From NCBI GenBank assembly GCA_905236225.1, contig CAJOPM010000030.1, positions 1 through 12,367 on the forward strand: DNA of 12,367 bases, given 5' to 3'. The stretch is from an uncultured Eubacterium sp. GTDB lineage: Bacteria > Bacillota > Clostridia > Lachnospirales > Lachnospiraceae. Shown piece after piece: positions 1 through 6,128 of this stretch; position 1 is the first letter of the stretch, and each line of letters opens with the position of its first letter. The notes under the pieces are model-generated. The model was not told the origin of the DNA, searched no databases, and saw only the letters and a list, made by a program, of their open reading frames with translations. Position numbers and translations under genes: made by a program.

Positions 1-894
1 AGAAAGAGCGCCAGCAAGGACTCAGAAGTTGTTGGAAAGCTTTATTCAGAAGGAGCAGCTACTATCCTTGATGAGAAGGATGGTTGGTACAAGATTAAAT
101 CCGGTTCTGTTAAGGGCTGGGTGAAGGCAAGCTACTTAGTAGTCGGCGACGAGGAGACTTGTGAGGAAGCCGGAACTTTAGTAGCAACAGTAGAGACACA
201 GACACTTAACGTCAGAAGCGAGAAGTCAACAGATGCATCTATCGTAGAGCAGGTTGCTGAGGCTGACGAGCTTAAGGTTATAAGCGAAGGCTCTGAATGG
301 GTCAAGGTTAAAGTTAACGGACAAAAGGGCTATGTTTCAGCTGATTATGTATCAGTAGAGACAGAGTATGAAGAAGCAGAATCCAAAGAAGAAGAGGCAG
401 CTCGTCTTGCAGCTGAGGCAGCAGAAGCTGCAGCACAGGAAGAGGCTGAGGCAGCAGCTAAAGAAGCAGGAATTTCTTCATCTAAGAAGTATGCTACTTC
501 TACTACAGAGGAAGAATCCGATTCATCTTCAAGTACTTCATCAAGCACTAAGGGATCATCTGTAGCATCATATGCAAGCCAGTTTGTAGGTAATCCATAC
601 AAATGGGGCGGCACATCACTTACAAATGGTGCTGATTGCTCAGGTTTTGTAATGAGTGTATATGCTCATTTTGGAGTATCACTTCCTCATTCATCGAGCT
701 CACTTAGAAGTGTTGGTAAGTCAGTATCACTTAGCAATATCCAGCCCGGTGATATCGTATGTTATTCAGGACATGTTGCTATATATGTAGGAAATGGAAC
801 TATTGTACATGCCAGCAACTCAAGAGATGGAATCAAGTTCACATCACCTGTTAACTACAGAAGCATCATTACGATCAGAAGAATATTCAGCTAA
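1..894 (+). CDS. SH3b-repeat NlpC/P60 peptidoglycan endopeptidase, 5' partial
   Basis: The frame is open from base 1, so the gene starts upstream of the window; 297 C-terminal residues are visible. Numbering from the window edge, an SH3b wall-binding domain, cut at its start, covers about 1-47 and ends in GWVKASYL. A second covers about 59-119 (TLNVRS to YVSADYV). Then come an Ala/Glu-rich helical, probably coiled-coil, stretch (123-156) and a Ser/Thr-rich linker (159-190). The NlpC/P60 domain (190-297) has the nucleophile Cys213 in ADCSGF, His258 in GHVAIYVG and His270 in VHAS. The family cleaves D-Glu-containing peptide bonds in peptidoglycan outside the cell. A signal peptide is expected upstream but is not visible. 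A GTG at 121 lies inside the first SH3b domain and is not a credible start. A terminator follows at once. A hydrolase of this family (CwlO) is controlled by FtsEX in Bacillus; whether this one is controlled by the FtsEX encoded 6 kb downstream is untested. Confidence 0.93.
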   Translation, partial: RKSASKDSEVVGKLYSEGAATILDEKDGWYKIKSGSVKGWVKASYLVVGDEETCEEAGTLVATVETQTLNVRSEKSTDASIVEQVAEADELKVISEGSEWVKVKVNGQKGYVSADYVSVETEYEEAESKEEEAARLAAEAAEAAAQEEAEAAAKEAGISSSKKYATSTTEEESDSSSSTSSSTKGSSVASYASQFVGNPYKWGGTSLTNGADCSGFVMSVYAHFGVSLPHSSSSLRSVGKSVSLSNIQPGDIVCYSGHVAIYVGNGTIVHASNSRDGIKFTSPVNYRSIITIRRIFS

Positions 895-910
895 ACAAAA
901 TAGTATTTTA

Positions 911-937
911 AGCGAGGCTTATGGCCTCGCTTTTTTT
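911..937 (+). terminator. Rho-independent terminator after the NlpC/P60 gene
   Basis: An 8-bp stem (AGCGAGGC at 911-918 pairing with GCCTCGCT at 924-931) with a 5-nt loop TTATG is followed by seven T residues (931-937). It begins 16 bp after the stop codon. The U-tract runs directly into the ribosome binding site GGAGGG (938-943) of the next gene, so a transcript reading through presents that site immediately 3' of the hairpin. Confidence 0.9.
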
Positions 938-946
938 GGAGGGAAT

Positions 947-1519
947 ATGGCAAATTTTACACAGCAGGTCATAGAAAAAACTTTTATGGAGATGCTCGAT
1001 GAGACACCTCTTAGCCAGATTACGGTAAAGGAATTAGCGGCCAGATGCAATATAAACAGAAATTCATTTTACTATCATTACAAGGATATCCCGGCCTTAA
1101 TTGAAAAAATATTCTTAGATGAGATGAATCAGACGCTTTCATTGGCAAAGGATTTGGATTCTTTAGAGCAATGCTTTAATCATCTTATAGAATATTCTCT
1201 CAATCACAAACGTGCTGTTATGCATATCTTTAAATCTGTAAGCAGGGATATATTTGAGGGATATCTTATGAGGATGTGCAAAGAAACGATTGATAAATAT
1301 CTTGATAAAAGATGTGAAGACATGAAGATGCTGTCGCAAGATAGAAATTTGCTCTCAAACGGACTCGTTTGCTGGGTGTTTGGTGCTGTTATTTTGTGGC
1401 TTGAGAGCGGAATGAGGGAAGAAGATCTAAATTCTTTTGTTGAAATGAATTATGTCTTTTCGGATATTACAGATAAAATTTATGAAAAATTCGAACAAAG
1501 ATATGAAGAAATGAAATAA
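947..1519 (+). CDS. TetR/AcrR-family transcriptional regulator
   Basis: 190 residues, a typical TetR length. The N-terminal helix-turn-helix spans about residues 8-50: an initial helix (TQQVIEKTFMEML), then TVKELAARCNINRNSFYYHY and the usual KDIPALIEKIF continuation. The SFYYHYKD stretch is characteristic of the family. The remainder is an all-helical ligand and dimerisation domain of the divergent type found with this N-terminus in Firmicutes; no ligand can be predicted. The ATG at 947 is chosen because GGAGGG lies 3 bp upstream and translation begins just before the conserved HTH. An in-frame ATG at 794 would add 51 residues translated from within the upstream hydrolase gene. The gene sits 128 bp before an MMPL transporter on the same strand, the usual place for a local repressor of an export gene. 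No convincing promoter of its own is visible; it lies just past the upstream terminator, so read-through or a promoter inside the upstream gene is possible. Confidence 0.9.
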   Translation: MANFTQQVIEKTFMEMLDETPLSQITVKELAARCNINRNSFYYHYKDIPALIEKIFLDEMNQTLSLAKDLDSLEQCFNHLIEYSLNHKRAVMHIFKSVSRDIFEGYLMRMCKETIDKYLDKRCEDMKMLSQDRNLLSNGLVCWVFGAVILWLESGMREEDLNSFVEMNYVFSDITDKIYEKFEQRYEEMK

Positions 1520-1536
1520 TCCTGTTGGTCATTATT

Positions 1537-1567
1537 AGTCGTGTGCCTAAAAAATAGGCGCGTGACT
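1537..1567 (+). repeat. Imperfect inverted repeat upstream of the MMPL promoter
   Basis: Two 13-bp arms, AGTCGTGTGCCTA (1537-1549) and TAGGCGCGTGACT (1555-1567), flank an A5 loop. As DNA the arms differ at three positions; as RNA all three become G-U pairs, giving a continuous 13-bp helix. No U-tract follows (the sequence continues ATTATTG), so it is a poor intrinsic terminator. It lies 18 bp after the TetR stop and about 35 bp upstream of a TATAAT box. It could be a protein-binding site or a transcript 3'-end hairpin. The structure is seen; the role is not known. Confidence 0.5.
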
Positions 1568-1601
1568 ATTATTGTCTGTATAACATTTTTCATATTCTGC
1601 T

Positions 1602-1607
1602 TATAAT
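1602..1607 (+). promoter_or_regulatory. Candidate -10 box for the MMPL operon
   Basis: A perfect TATAAT sits 40 bp upstream of the MMPL start codon. No good -35 hexamer is found 16-18 bp upstream (the sequence there is TATAAC/ATAACA), and the better TTGTCT at 1572-1577 is 24 bp away, so the call rests on the -10 only. Transcription would start near 1614. Confidence 0.5.
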
Positions 1608-1616
1608 CTATTAGCA

Positions 1617-1631
1617 ATGGGGCAATCCCAT
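1617..1631 (+). promoter_or_regulatory. Candidate operator palindrome (TetR site) over the MMPL leader
   Basis: A perfect inverted repeat, ATGGG-GCAAT-CCCAT, lies 9 bp downstream of the TATAAT box, at about +3 to +17 of the expected transcript, and just before the ribosome binding site (AAAGGAG at 1633-1639). TetR-family dimers commonly bind 15-bp-scale palindromes in this position and block the polymerase. Assignment to the neighbouring TetR protein is inference; no second copy was seen before the TetR gene itself. Confidence 0.45.
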
Positions 1632-1647
1632 GAAAGGAGTATGAAAA

Positions 1648-3771
1648 ATGAAGTTTGGAAGATGGATTGTTAAATTCAGGTATTTAATCGTAATTGTAGC
1701 AATCGTCCTGTTAGTTCCTGCATTTATCGGTATGCAAAAGACCAGGATTAACTACGATATGCTAGATTACATGCCAGAAAACCTGGATACTGTTAAAGGT
1801 CAAAATATTTTGCTTGATGAATTTGATAAAGGTGCATTTTCATTTATTGTAATTGAAGGAATGGATAATGCCGATGTCAAGAAACTAAAGGCAAAATATG
1901 AACAGGTAGAACATGTAGACAGTGTAATATGGTATGACACTATAACCGGAGATGATTTTCCGATTGAGATGATTCCGGATGATGTGTATGACGCTTTTAA
2001 TTCAGGTGATGATACTTTATTGGCGGTATTTTTTGATGATACAACATCTGCAAATACAACCACAGAGGCGATTGAAGAGATTAAATCTCTGTCAAATAAG
2101 CAGTGCTTTATATCGGGAATGAGTGCGCTTGTAGTGGATCTTTCAGAGCTTGCAGAAGGTGAAGAGCCGATATATGTTGTGTTGGCGGTAATTTGTGCGG
2201 GAGTGGTGATGCTATTGCTCCTTGACGGATTCTTTATTCCCTTCGTCTTTCTTATAAGCATAGGGATTATGATTTTGTTTAATATGGGAACGAATGTGTT
2301 CTTTGGAGAGACGTCGTATATTACCAAAGCGCTGGCGGCGGTGTTACAGCTTGCTGTTACAATGGACTATTCTGTATTTTTGTGGCATTCATACGTAGAA
2401 GAATGCGAAAAGACAAATCACAGCGATCATAAAGAGGCTATGGCACGGGCAATATCAGATACTATAGTATCTGTTTCGGGAAGTTCGGTTACTACAATTG
2501 CAGGCTTTATCGCCCTTTGCTTTATGAGTTTTACGCTGGGCCTGGATCTTGGAGTAGTTATGGCAAAAGGCGTTGTGCTTGGAGTGCTTGGTTCGGTAAC
2601 TTTATTGCCGTCACTTATTATGATGGTAGATAAGATTTTATATAAGACCAGGCATAAGCCGCTTATACCGAATGCCAAAAAATTAGCAGAACGCGTAGTA
2701 AAGGTATTTCCTATATTTGTTGTAATATTCTTTGTATCTATTCCGGTTGCTTATTATGGATATTCAAAGGCAAATGATGAAGTTTATTACGATCTTAGCT
2801 CGTCACTTCCGGATGATATGGACGTGGTAATAGCAAATTCAAAACTTGCAGAGGATTTTGACATAGGCTCTACGCATATGGTGCTTGTCGATAGCGACAC
2901 GGCATCGAGTGATGTTAGAAATATGATGGATGAGATTGAAGAAGTTGACGGAGTGGAATATGCATTAGGGCTTGAGAGTGTTATCGGTGAGGATTTCCCT
3001 AAATCGATGATTCCTGATTCGGTTAAGACGATTTTGCAAAGCGATAATTATGAGCTGATACTGATCAATTCTAATTATTATCCGGCATCAGATGAAGTCA
3101 ACAATCAGGTAGATGAGCTGAGCAATATTATCAAATCATACGATTCAAAAGCTATGCTTATAGGTGAAGCGCCGCTTATGAAAGATATGATTAATGTTAC
3201 GGCACATGACTTTAAAGTAGTAAATATTGTATCGATAGCGGCTATTTTTGTAATTATACTGCTGGTAGAAAAATCGCTTATGCTGCCGGTTATACTAATT
3301 GCAGTAATTGAGCTCGCAATATTTATAAACTTAGGAATAGCGCATTTTACAGGAGTTCAGCTTCCGTTTATCGCTCCGATATGCATAAGTACGATACAGC
3401 TTGGAGCCACTGTGGATTATGCAATACTTTTGACAACCAAGTATAAGAAATATACAATGGAAGGTAAGGATAAACGAACTTCGGTTAGTGAAGCCTTGGC
3501 GGGTTCTATTCCCTCGATACTTGTATCGGGCGTGGGGCTCTTTGCGGCAACATTTGGAGTGTCAATTTATTCTAATATTGATATGATAAGCTCAATATGT
3601 ACTCTTTTGGCAAGAGGTGCAGTAGTAAGTATGATATGCGTTATATTCCTGCTTCCGGCGCTTTTGTTATTGTGCGATGCACCGGTTAGAGCTACTACGA
3701 TTGGCCTAAGGAAATTCAGAGCGAAAAATATTCGAGAACATAGTGATGAGACGGAGGTTATTAAGATATGA
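1648..3771 (+). CDS. MMPL/RND-superfamily transporter
   Basis: 707 residues with the duplicated RND layout: a TM helix near 11-28, an extracellular domain (about 30-170), a TM bundle (about 174-330), then a second TM helix (about 352-372), a second extracellular domain (375-520) and a second TM bundle (about 524-680). The halves are clearly homologous: GDDFPIEMIPDDV (101-113) matches GEDFPKSMIPDSV (447-459), and AVTMDYSVFL matches GATVDYAILL. The Asp-Tyr pairs D240-Y241 and D590-Y591 correspond to the proton-relay dyads of MmpL3, so proton-driven transport is expected. The family moves lipids, lipopeptides or drugs across the membrane; the substrate here is unknown. The ATG at 1648 follows AAAGGAG by 8 bp. 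The TGA stop overlaps the ATG of the next gene by 4 bp, pointing to translational coupling. The TetR gene and candidate operator upstream suggest repression until an inducer appears. Confidence 0.92.
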   Translation: MKFGRWIVKFRYLIVIVAIVLLVPAFIGMQKTRINYDMLDYMPENLDTVKGQNILLDEFDKGAFSFIVIEGMDNADVKKLKAKYEQVEHVDSVIWYDTITGDDFPIEMIPDDVYDAFNSGDDTLLAVFFDDTTSANTTTEAIEEIKSLSNKQCFISGMSALVVDLSELAEGEEPIYVVLAVICAGVVMLLLLDGFFIPFVFLISIGIMILFNMGTNVFFGETSYITKALAAVLQLAVTMDYSVFLWHSYVEECEKTNHSDHKEAMARAISDTIVSVSGSSVTTIAGFIALCFMSFTLGLDLGVVMAKGVVLGVLGSVTLLPSLIMMVDKILYKTRHKPLIPNAKKLAERVVKVFPIFVVIFFVSIPVAYYGYSKANDEVYYDLSSSLPDDMDVVIANSKLAEDFDIGSTHMVLVDSDTASSDVRNMMDEIEEVDGVEYALGLESVIGEDFPKSMIPDSVKTILQSDNYELILINSNYYPASDEVNNQVDELSNIIKSYDSKAMLIGEAPLMKDMINVTAHDFKVVNIVSIAAIFVIILLVEKSLMLPVILIAVIELAIFINLGIAHFTGVQLPFIAPICISTIQLGATVDYAILLTTKYKKYTMEGKDKRTSVSEALAGSIPSILVSGVGLFAATFGVSIYSNIDMISSICTLLARGAVVSMICVIFLLPALLLLCDAPVRATTIGLRKFRAKNIREHSDETEVIKI

Positions 3772-5699
3772 AAAGCAGATACAAAAAGATTATGGCATTA
3801 GGATTGTGTGCGGTGTTTGCATCGCTTTCGGCGGTAGCAGGATTGCATGCAAATGGCAGCTTGGAGGCTAAGGCTACGGAAATAAATCAGGAAACAGATT
3901 CCGAGGAAACAGGTGTCGACGAAACAGAAGATACAAATGATGAAGATAGCACATCTGATAACGGAATGATTTATGTTATTGCTGATGCAGATGGCAATAC
4001 ACGCGAGGTGATATTAAGCAACCTGGTAAAAGAAAGCGTAGAAGAAGATTCAGACTCATCTTATAAGATGGATCAAAATGACATCAAAGTGCTCGATACC
4101 GATGACAATGAAATAGCCTACAGCAAAGATATAGAAGAAGAAATACCGGTTGATCTGGCCGTAAGCTATACACTTGATGGACAGAGCATTTCGGCTGATG
4201 AGCTCGCAGGCAAAAGCGGACATGTGACAATAAGATATGACTATACTCCACTTAAATATGAGACAGTAACTATAGACGGTAAGAAAGAAGAAATGGCTGT
4301 TCCGTTTATGATGCTTACCGGTATGATTTTAGATGATGATAATTTTACAAATGTTGAGGTCTCAAACGGCAAAGTTATAGATGATGGCTCAAGAACAATT
4401 GCGGTAGGATTTGCGCTTCCGGGAATGTCTGATGATCTAAATCTTGACTCTGATACGTTAGAACTTCCGGAATATGTTGAAATAAGCGCAGATGTTACGG
4501 ATTTTGAGATGTCAAATGTCGTAACTATGGCATCAAATGAGATATTTAACGAAGTTGATGAAGATAAGCTTGATGATGTTGATGAGCTTTCGGATGCGAT
4601 GGAAGCACTTACAGACGGTATGGACAAGCTCCTTGACGGCTCTAGCGCATTATATGACGGAGTGGGAACACTTTTAGATAAATCAGATCTTCTTATAGAC
4701 GGCGTTGATAAACTTACAGGAGGCTCTAAGGAACTAAGCGAAGGAGCCAAGACTTTGGCAAATGGAGCCGATGATCTTGCCGATGGAGCGGCAAAGGTAG
4801 ATGCCGGGGCATCAGATTTAAAGAAGGGTGCATCAAAGCTTTCAGATGGAGCAGATAGTTTAAATGCAGGAATTAAAGAAGCATACGAGGGAGCAGGCGA
4901 CTTGGCTGATGGAGCTGCCCAGCTTGATAGTGGCCTTTCGCAACTATCGGGAAATTCGCAAGCTCTTAACGCAGGAGCAAAGCAAGTATTTGACAGCTTG
5001 TTATCTGCTGCATCAAGTCAGCTTGCCCAGGCAGGTATTACAATTACACTTACGGCGGACAATTATTCGGATACATTAAGCTATTTGATATCTCAGGTAG
5101 GAGAAAGCTCACAGGAAGGGCAGACGCTCGCATCGCTTAAGAGTCAATTAGATGCATATAATACATTTTACCAGGGACTCCTCTCTTATACTGATGGAGT
5201 CGATAGTGCCGCTGATGGAGCGTCATCCGTATCAAGCGGAGCAGCTGGCTTAGAAGGCGGCTTATCAAAGATTTATAGCGGAAGTGATACGCTTAAAGAC
5301 GGCGTAGATGCGCTATATAAAGGTACTAAGAGCCTTAAAAGCGGGACTTCGCAATTATCCGACGGAGCGGATAAGCTAAGCGAAGGAGCTAAAACACTTA
5401 GCAAAGGAAGCAAGAAGCTCTATAGCGGTATTTTAAAGATGGACGAGAGCACTCCGGCATTGAAAAAAGGAATTGAAAAGCTTTATGACGGTGCTATGCA
5501 GCTTGATGAAGGGCTCCAAAAATACAATGATGAAGGTATTGAAAAATTAGATGATGAGGTATCCGGCAATCTTGTAGATGTAATTACAAGGGTCAGAGCT
5601 ATGATAGACATATCACAATCATACAGCGCATTTTCATTAGGTGATGATACGAGCCTCTCTTTTATATATGAAACGGATGCAATAGAGACGGAAGAATAA
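3768..5699 (+). CDS. Secreted X-X-X-Leu-X-X-Gly heptad-repeat protein (YhgE/Pip-like), MMPL partner
   Basis: 643 residues. A basic start (MKSRYKK) and hydrophobic segment (8-26) form a signal peptide, with a plausible cut after AKA (34-36). An acidic linker (about 40-66) and a globular domain (about 67-255) follow. Residues 278-405 and 467-584 are helical heptads of the LxxG type (LSEG, LADG, LSDG, LYDG). In the first block a Gly recurs every 7 residues from 284 to 403, missing only at 305 and 396. In the second it recurs from 470 to 582, missing only at 561. An insert (406-468) separates them and shifts the register. A short C-terminal domain ends FIYETDAIE. No TM helix other than the signal peptide is seen, so it is probably secreted or held by the transporter. 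Such heptads are known from YhgE/Pip-type envelope proteins. The 4-bp overlap with the MMPL gene argues for a joint function, perhaps as an extracytoplasmic adaptor; this is inference. Confidence 0.88.
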   Translation: MKSRYKKIMALGLCAVFASLSAVAGLHANGSLEAKATEINQETDSEETGVDETEDTNDEDSTSDNGMIYVIADADGNTREVILSNLVKESVEEDSDSSYKMDQNDIKVLDTDDNEIAYSKDIEEEIPVDLAVSYTLDGQSISADELAGKSGHVTIRYDYTPLKYETVTIDGKKEEMAVPFMMLTGMILDDDNFTNVEVSNGKVIDDGSRTIAVGFALPGMSDDLNLDSDTLELPEYVEISADVTDFEMSNVVTMASNEIFNEVDEDKLDDVDELSDAMEALTDGMDKLLDGSSALYDGVGTLLDKSDLLIDGVDKLTGGSKELSEGAKTLANGADDLADGAAKVDAGASDLKKGASKLSDGADSLNAGIKEAYEGAGDLADGAAQLDSGLSQLSGNSQALNAGAKQVFDSLLSAASSQLAQAGITITLTADNYSDTLSYLISQVGESSQEGQTLASLKSQLDAYNTFYQGLLSYTDGVDSAADGASSVSSGAAGLEGGLSKIYSGSDTLKDGVDALYKGTKSLKSGTSQLSDGADKLSEGAKTLSKGSKKLYSGILKMDESTPALKKGIEKLYDGAMQLDEGLQKYNDEGIEKLDDEVSGNLVDVITRVRAMIDISQSYSAFSLGDDTSLSFIYETDAIETEE

Positions 5700-5717
5700 T
5701 ATTTAACAAAACATATA

Positions 5718-5792
5718 TTCGAGAAATAACCACTTTATCCCCATAGATTAAAGATAAATATGGTGGATAAAGTGGAAAAGTTCGTGAATAAC
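5718..5792. repeat. Long hairpin bracketed by imperfect direct repeats
   Basis: Arms CCACTTTATCC (5730-5740) and GGATAAAGTGG (5765-5775) are perfectly complementary over 11 bp. The stem extends by CCATA (5741-5745) against TATGG (5759-5763) with one bulged T at 5764, leaving a 13-nt loop. Immediately outside lie TTCGAGAAATAAC (5718-5730) and TTCGTGAATAAC (5781-5792), direct repeats differing by one substitution and one deletion. Each arm contains a near match to the DnaA box TTATCCACA (TTATCCCCA on +, TTATCCACC on -). There is no T-tract after the hairpin, so it is not a standard terminator. Its function is not known. Confidence 0.6.
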
Positions 5793-5941
5793 TTAAAAAA
5801 AGGGACATACAAAATATAAAATTGGGGAAAACTTTTTATAAAATTGTACTTACATTAATACGTTAAAGTTATTTTGTGCAAAAGGTAAAAATTAAAAAAA
5901 AATACTTTTATTTAAGATTAAAAAATGCTAAAATTTTTTGC

Positions 5942-5973
5942 GGTCATCCATAGATTTATGGATGGCCATTTTT
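5942..5973 (+). terminator. Probable Rho-independent terminator of the MMPL operon
   Basis: An 11-bp stem, GGTCATCCATA (5942-5952) with TATGGATGGCC (5957-5967), contains one G-U pair and a GATT loop, and is followed by A then five T residues (5969-5973). It lies 242 bp after the stop of the heptad-repeat gene and before the promoter of the next operon. The distance from the coding region is long, so a role as a leader element is an alternative. Confidence 0.6.
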
Positions 5974-5992
5974 GTTGGTTAGGATTTACATG

Positions 5993-6040
5993 ACGAAAAA
6001 GTTCATAATAAATGTGCTGCATTATCTTTCATTTTTTCGT
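5993..6040. promoter_or_regulatory. Nested inverted repeat at the regulator-operon promoter
   Basis: Outer arms ACGAAAAA (5993-6000) and TTTTTCGT (6033-6040) are perfectly complementary. Inside them AATG (6011-6014) faces CATT (6020-6023) around TGCTG, with partial extension by ATA on the left and AT on the right. The right outer arm covers the expected -35 region of the TATAAT at 6057. The placement suggests an operator, possibly for the adjacent PucR/CdaR-type regulator, but arms made mostly of A/T runs can arise by chance. Confidence 0.3.
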
Positions 6041-6056
6041 AATTTCTATTACAATG

Positions 6057-6062
6057 TATAAT
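6057..6062 (+). promoter_or_regulatory. Candidate -10 box of the regulator-ftsEX operon
   Basis: A perfect TATAAT lies 66 bp upstream of the regulator start codon. The -35 region 17 bp upstream is only TTTTCG, which matches the consensus weakly. The initiation site would be near 6069, giving a leader of about 60 nt that ends in a strong AGGAGG site. This is the only good -10 box seen close to the operon start. Confidence 0.5.
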
Positions 6063-6128
6063 TAGTATTGGGATATTCTTTTAAAAAAAGTGACAGGTTT
6101 TTGTTAAAAGTAGACAAGGAGGAGTAAA

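Larger units (their letters stand above)
5700..6128. other. 429-bp AT-rich non-coding spacer
   Basis: No credible protein gene is seen on either strand. It holds, in order, a long hairpin with flanking direct repeats (5718-5792), an A/T-rich stretch without clear signals (about 5795-5940), a terminator-like hairpin (5942-5973), a nested inverted repeat (5993-6040), a TATAAT box (6057-6062) and the ribosome binding site of the following regulator gene (AGGAGG at 6117-6122). An extended -10-like TGCTAAAAT occurs at 5926-5934 but its transcript would start at the terminator-like hairpin. Confidence 0.7.

Noticed and set aside
345..614. Antisense open frame over the hydrolase gene
   Set aside because: It is Ala/Ser-rich low-complexity sequence mirroring the Glu/Ala and Ser-rich coding stretches, with no independent signals.
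121..894. GTG at 121 as the start of the NlpC/P60 gene
   Set aside because: The frame is open to base 1 and the upstream codons encode the rest of an SH3b domain, so the gene is cut by the window edge.
794..946. ATG at 794 as the start of the TetR gene
   Set aside because: It lies inside the hydrolase domain of the previous gene and runs through the terminator; ATG 947 has a ribosome binding site and gives a normal TetR N-terminus.
4241..5079. Overlapping frames within the heptad-repeat gene (4241-4750 on -, 4864-5079 on +)
   Set aside because: They are shadows created by the repetitive codons of the real gene and lack ribosome binding sites or recognisable domains.
5730..5775. Long hairpin as the MMPL operon terminator
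   Set aside because: It is followed by A-rich sequence rather than a T-tract; the hairpin at 5942-5973 fits better.
5926..5934. Extended -10-like TGCTAAAAT as a promoter
   Set aside because: No -35 match is visible, and the transcript would begin at the terminator-like hairpin; A/T-rich spacers give such matches by chance.
5925..5993. 22-residue open frame across the terminator-like hairpin
   Set aside because: No ribosome binding site precedes it and it is made of the hairpin sequence itself.
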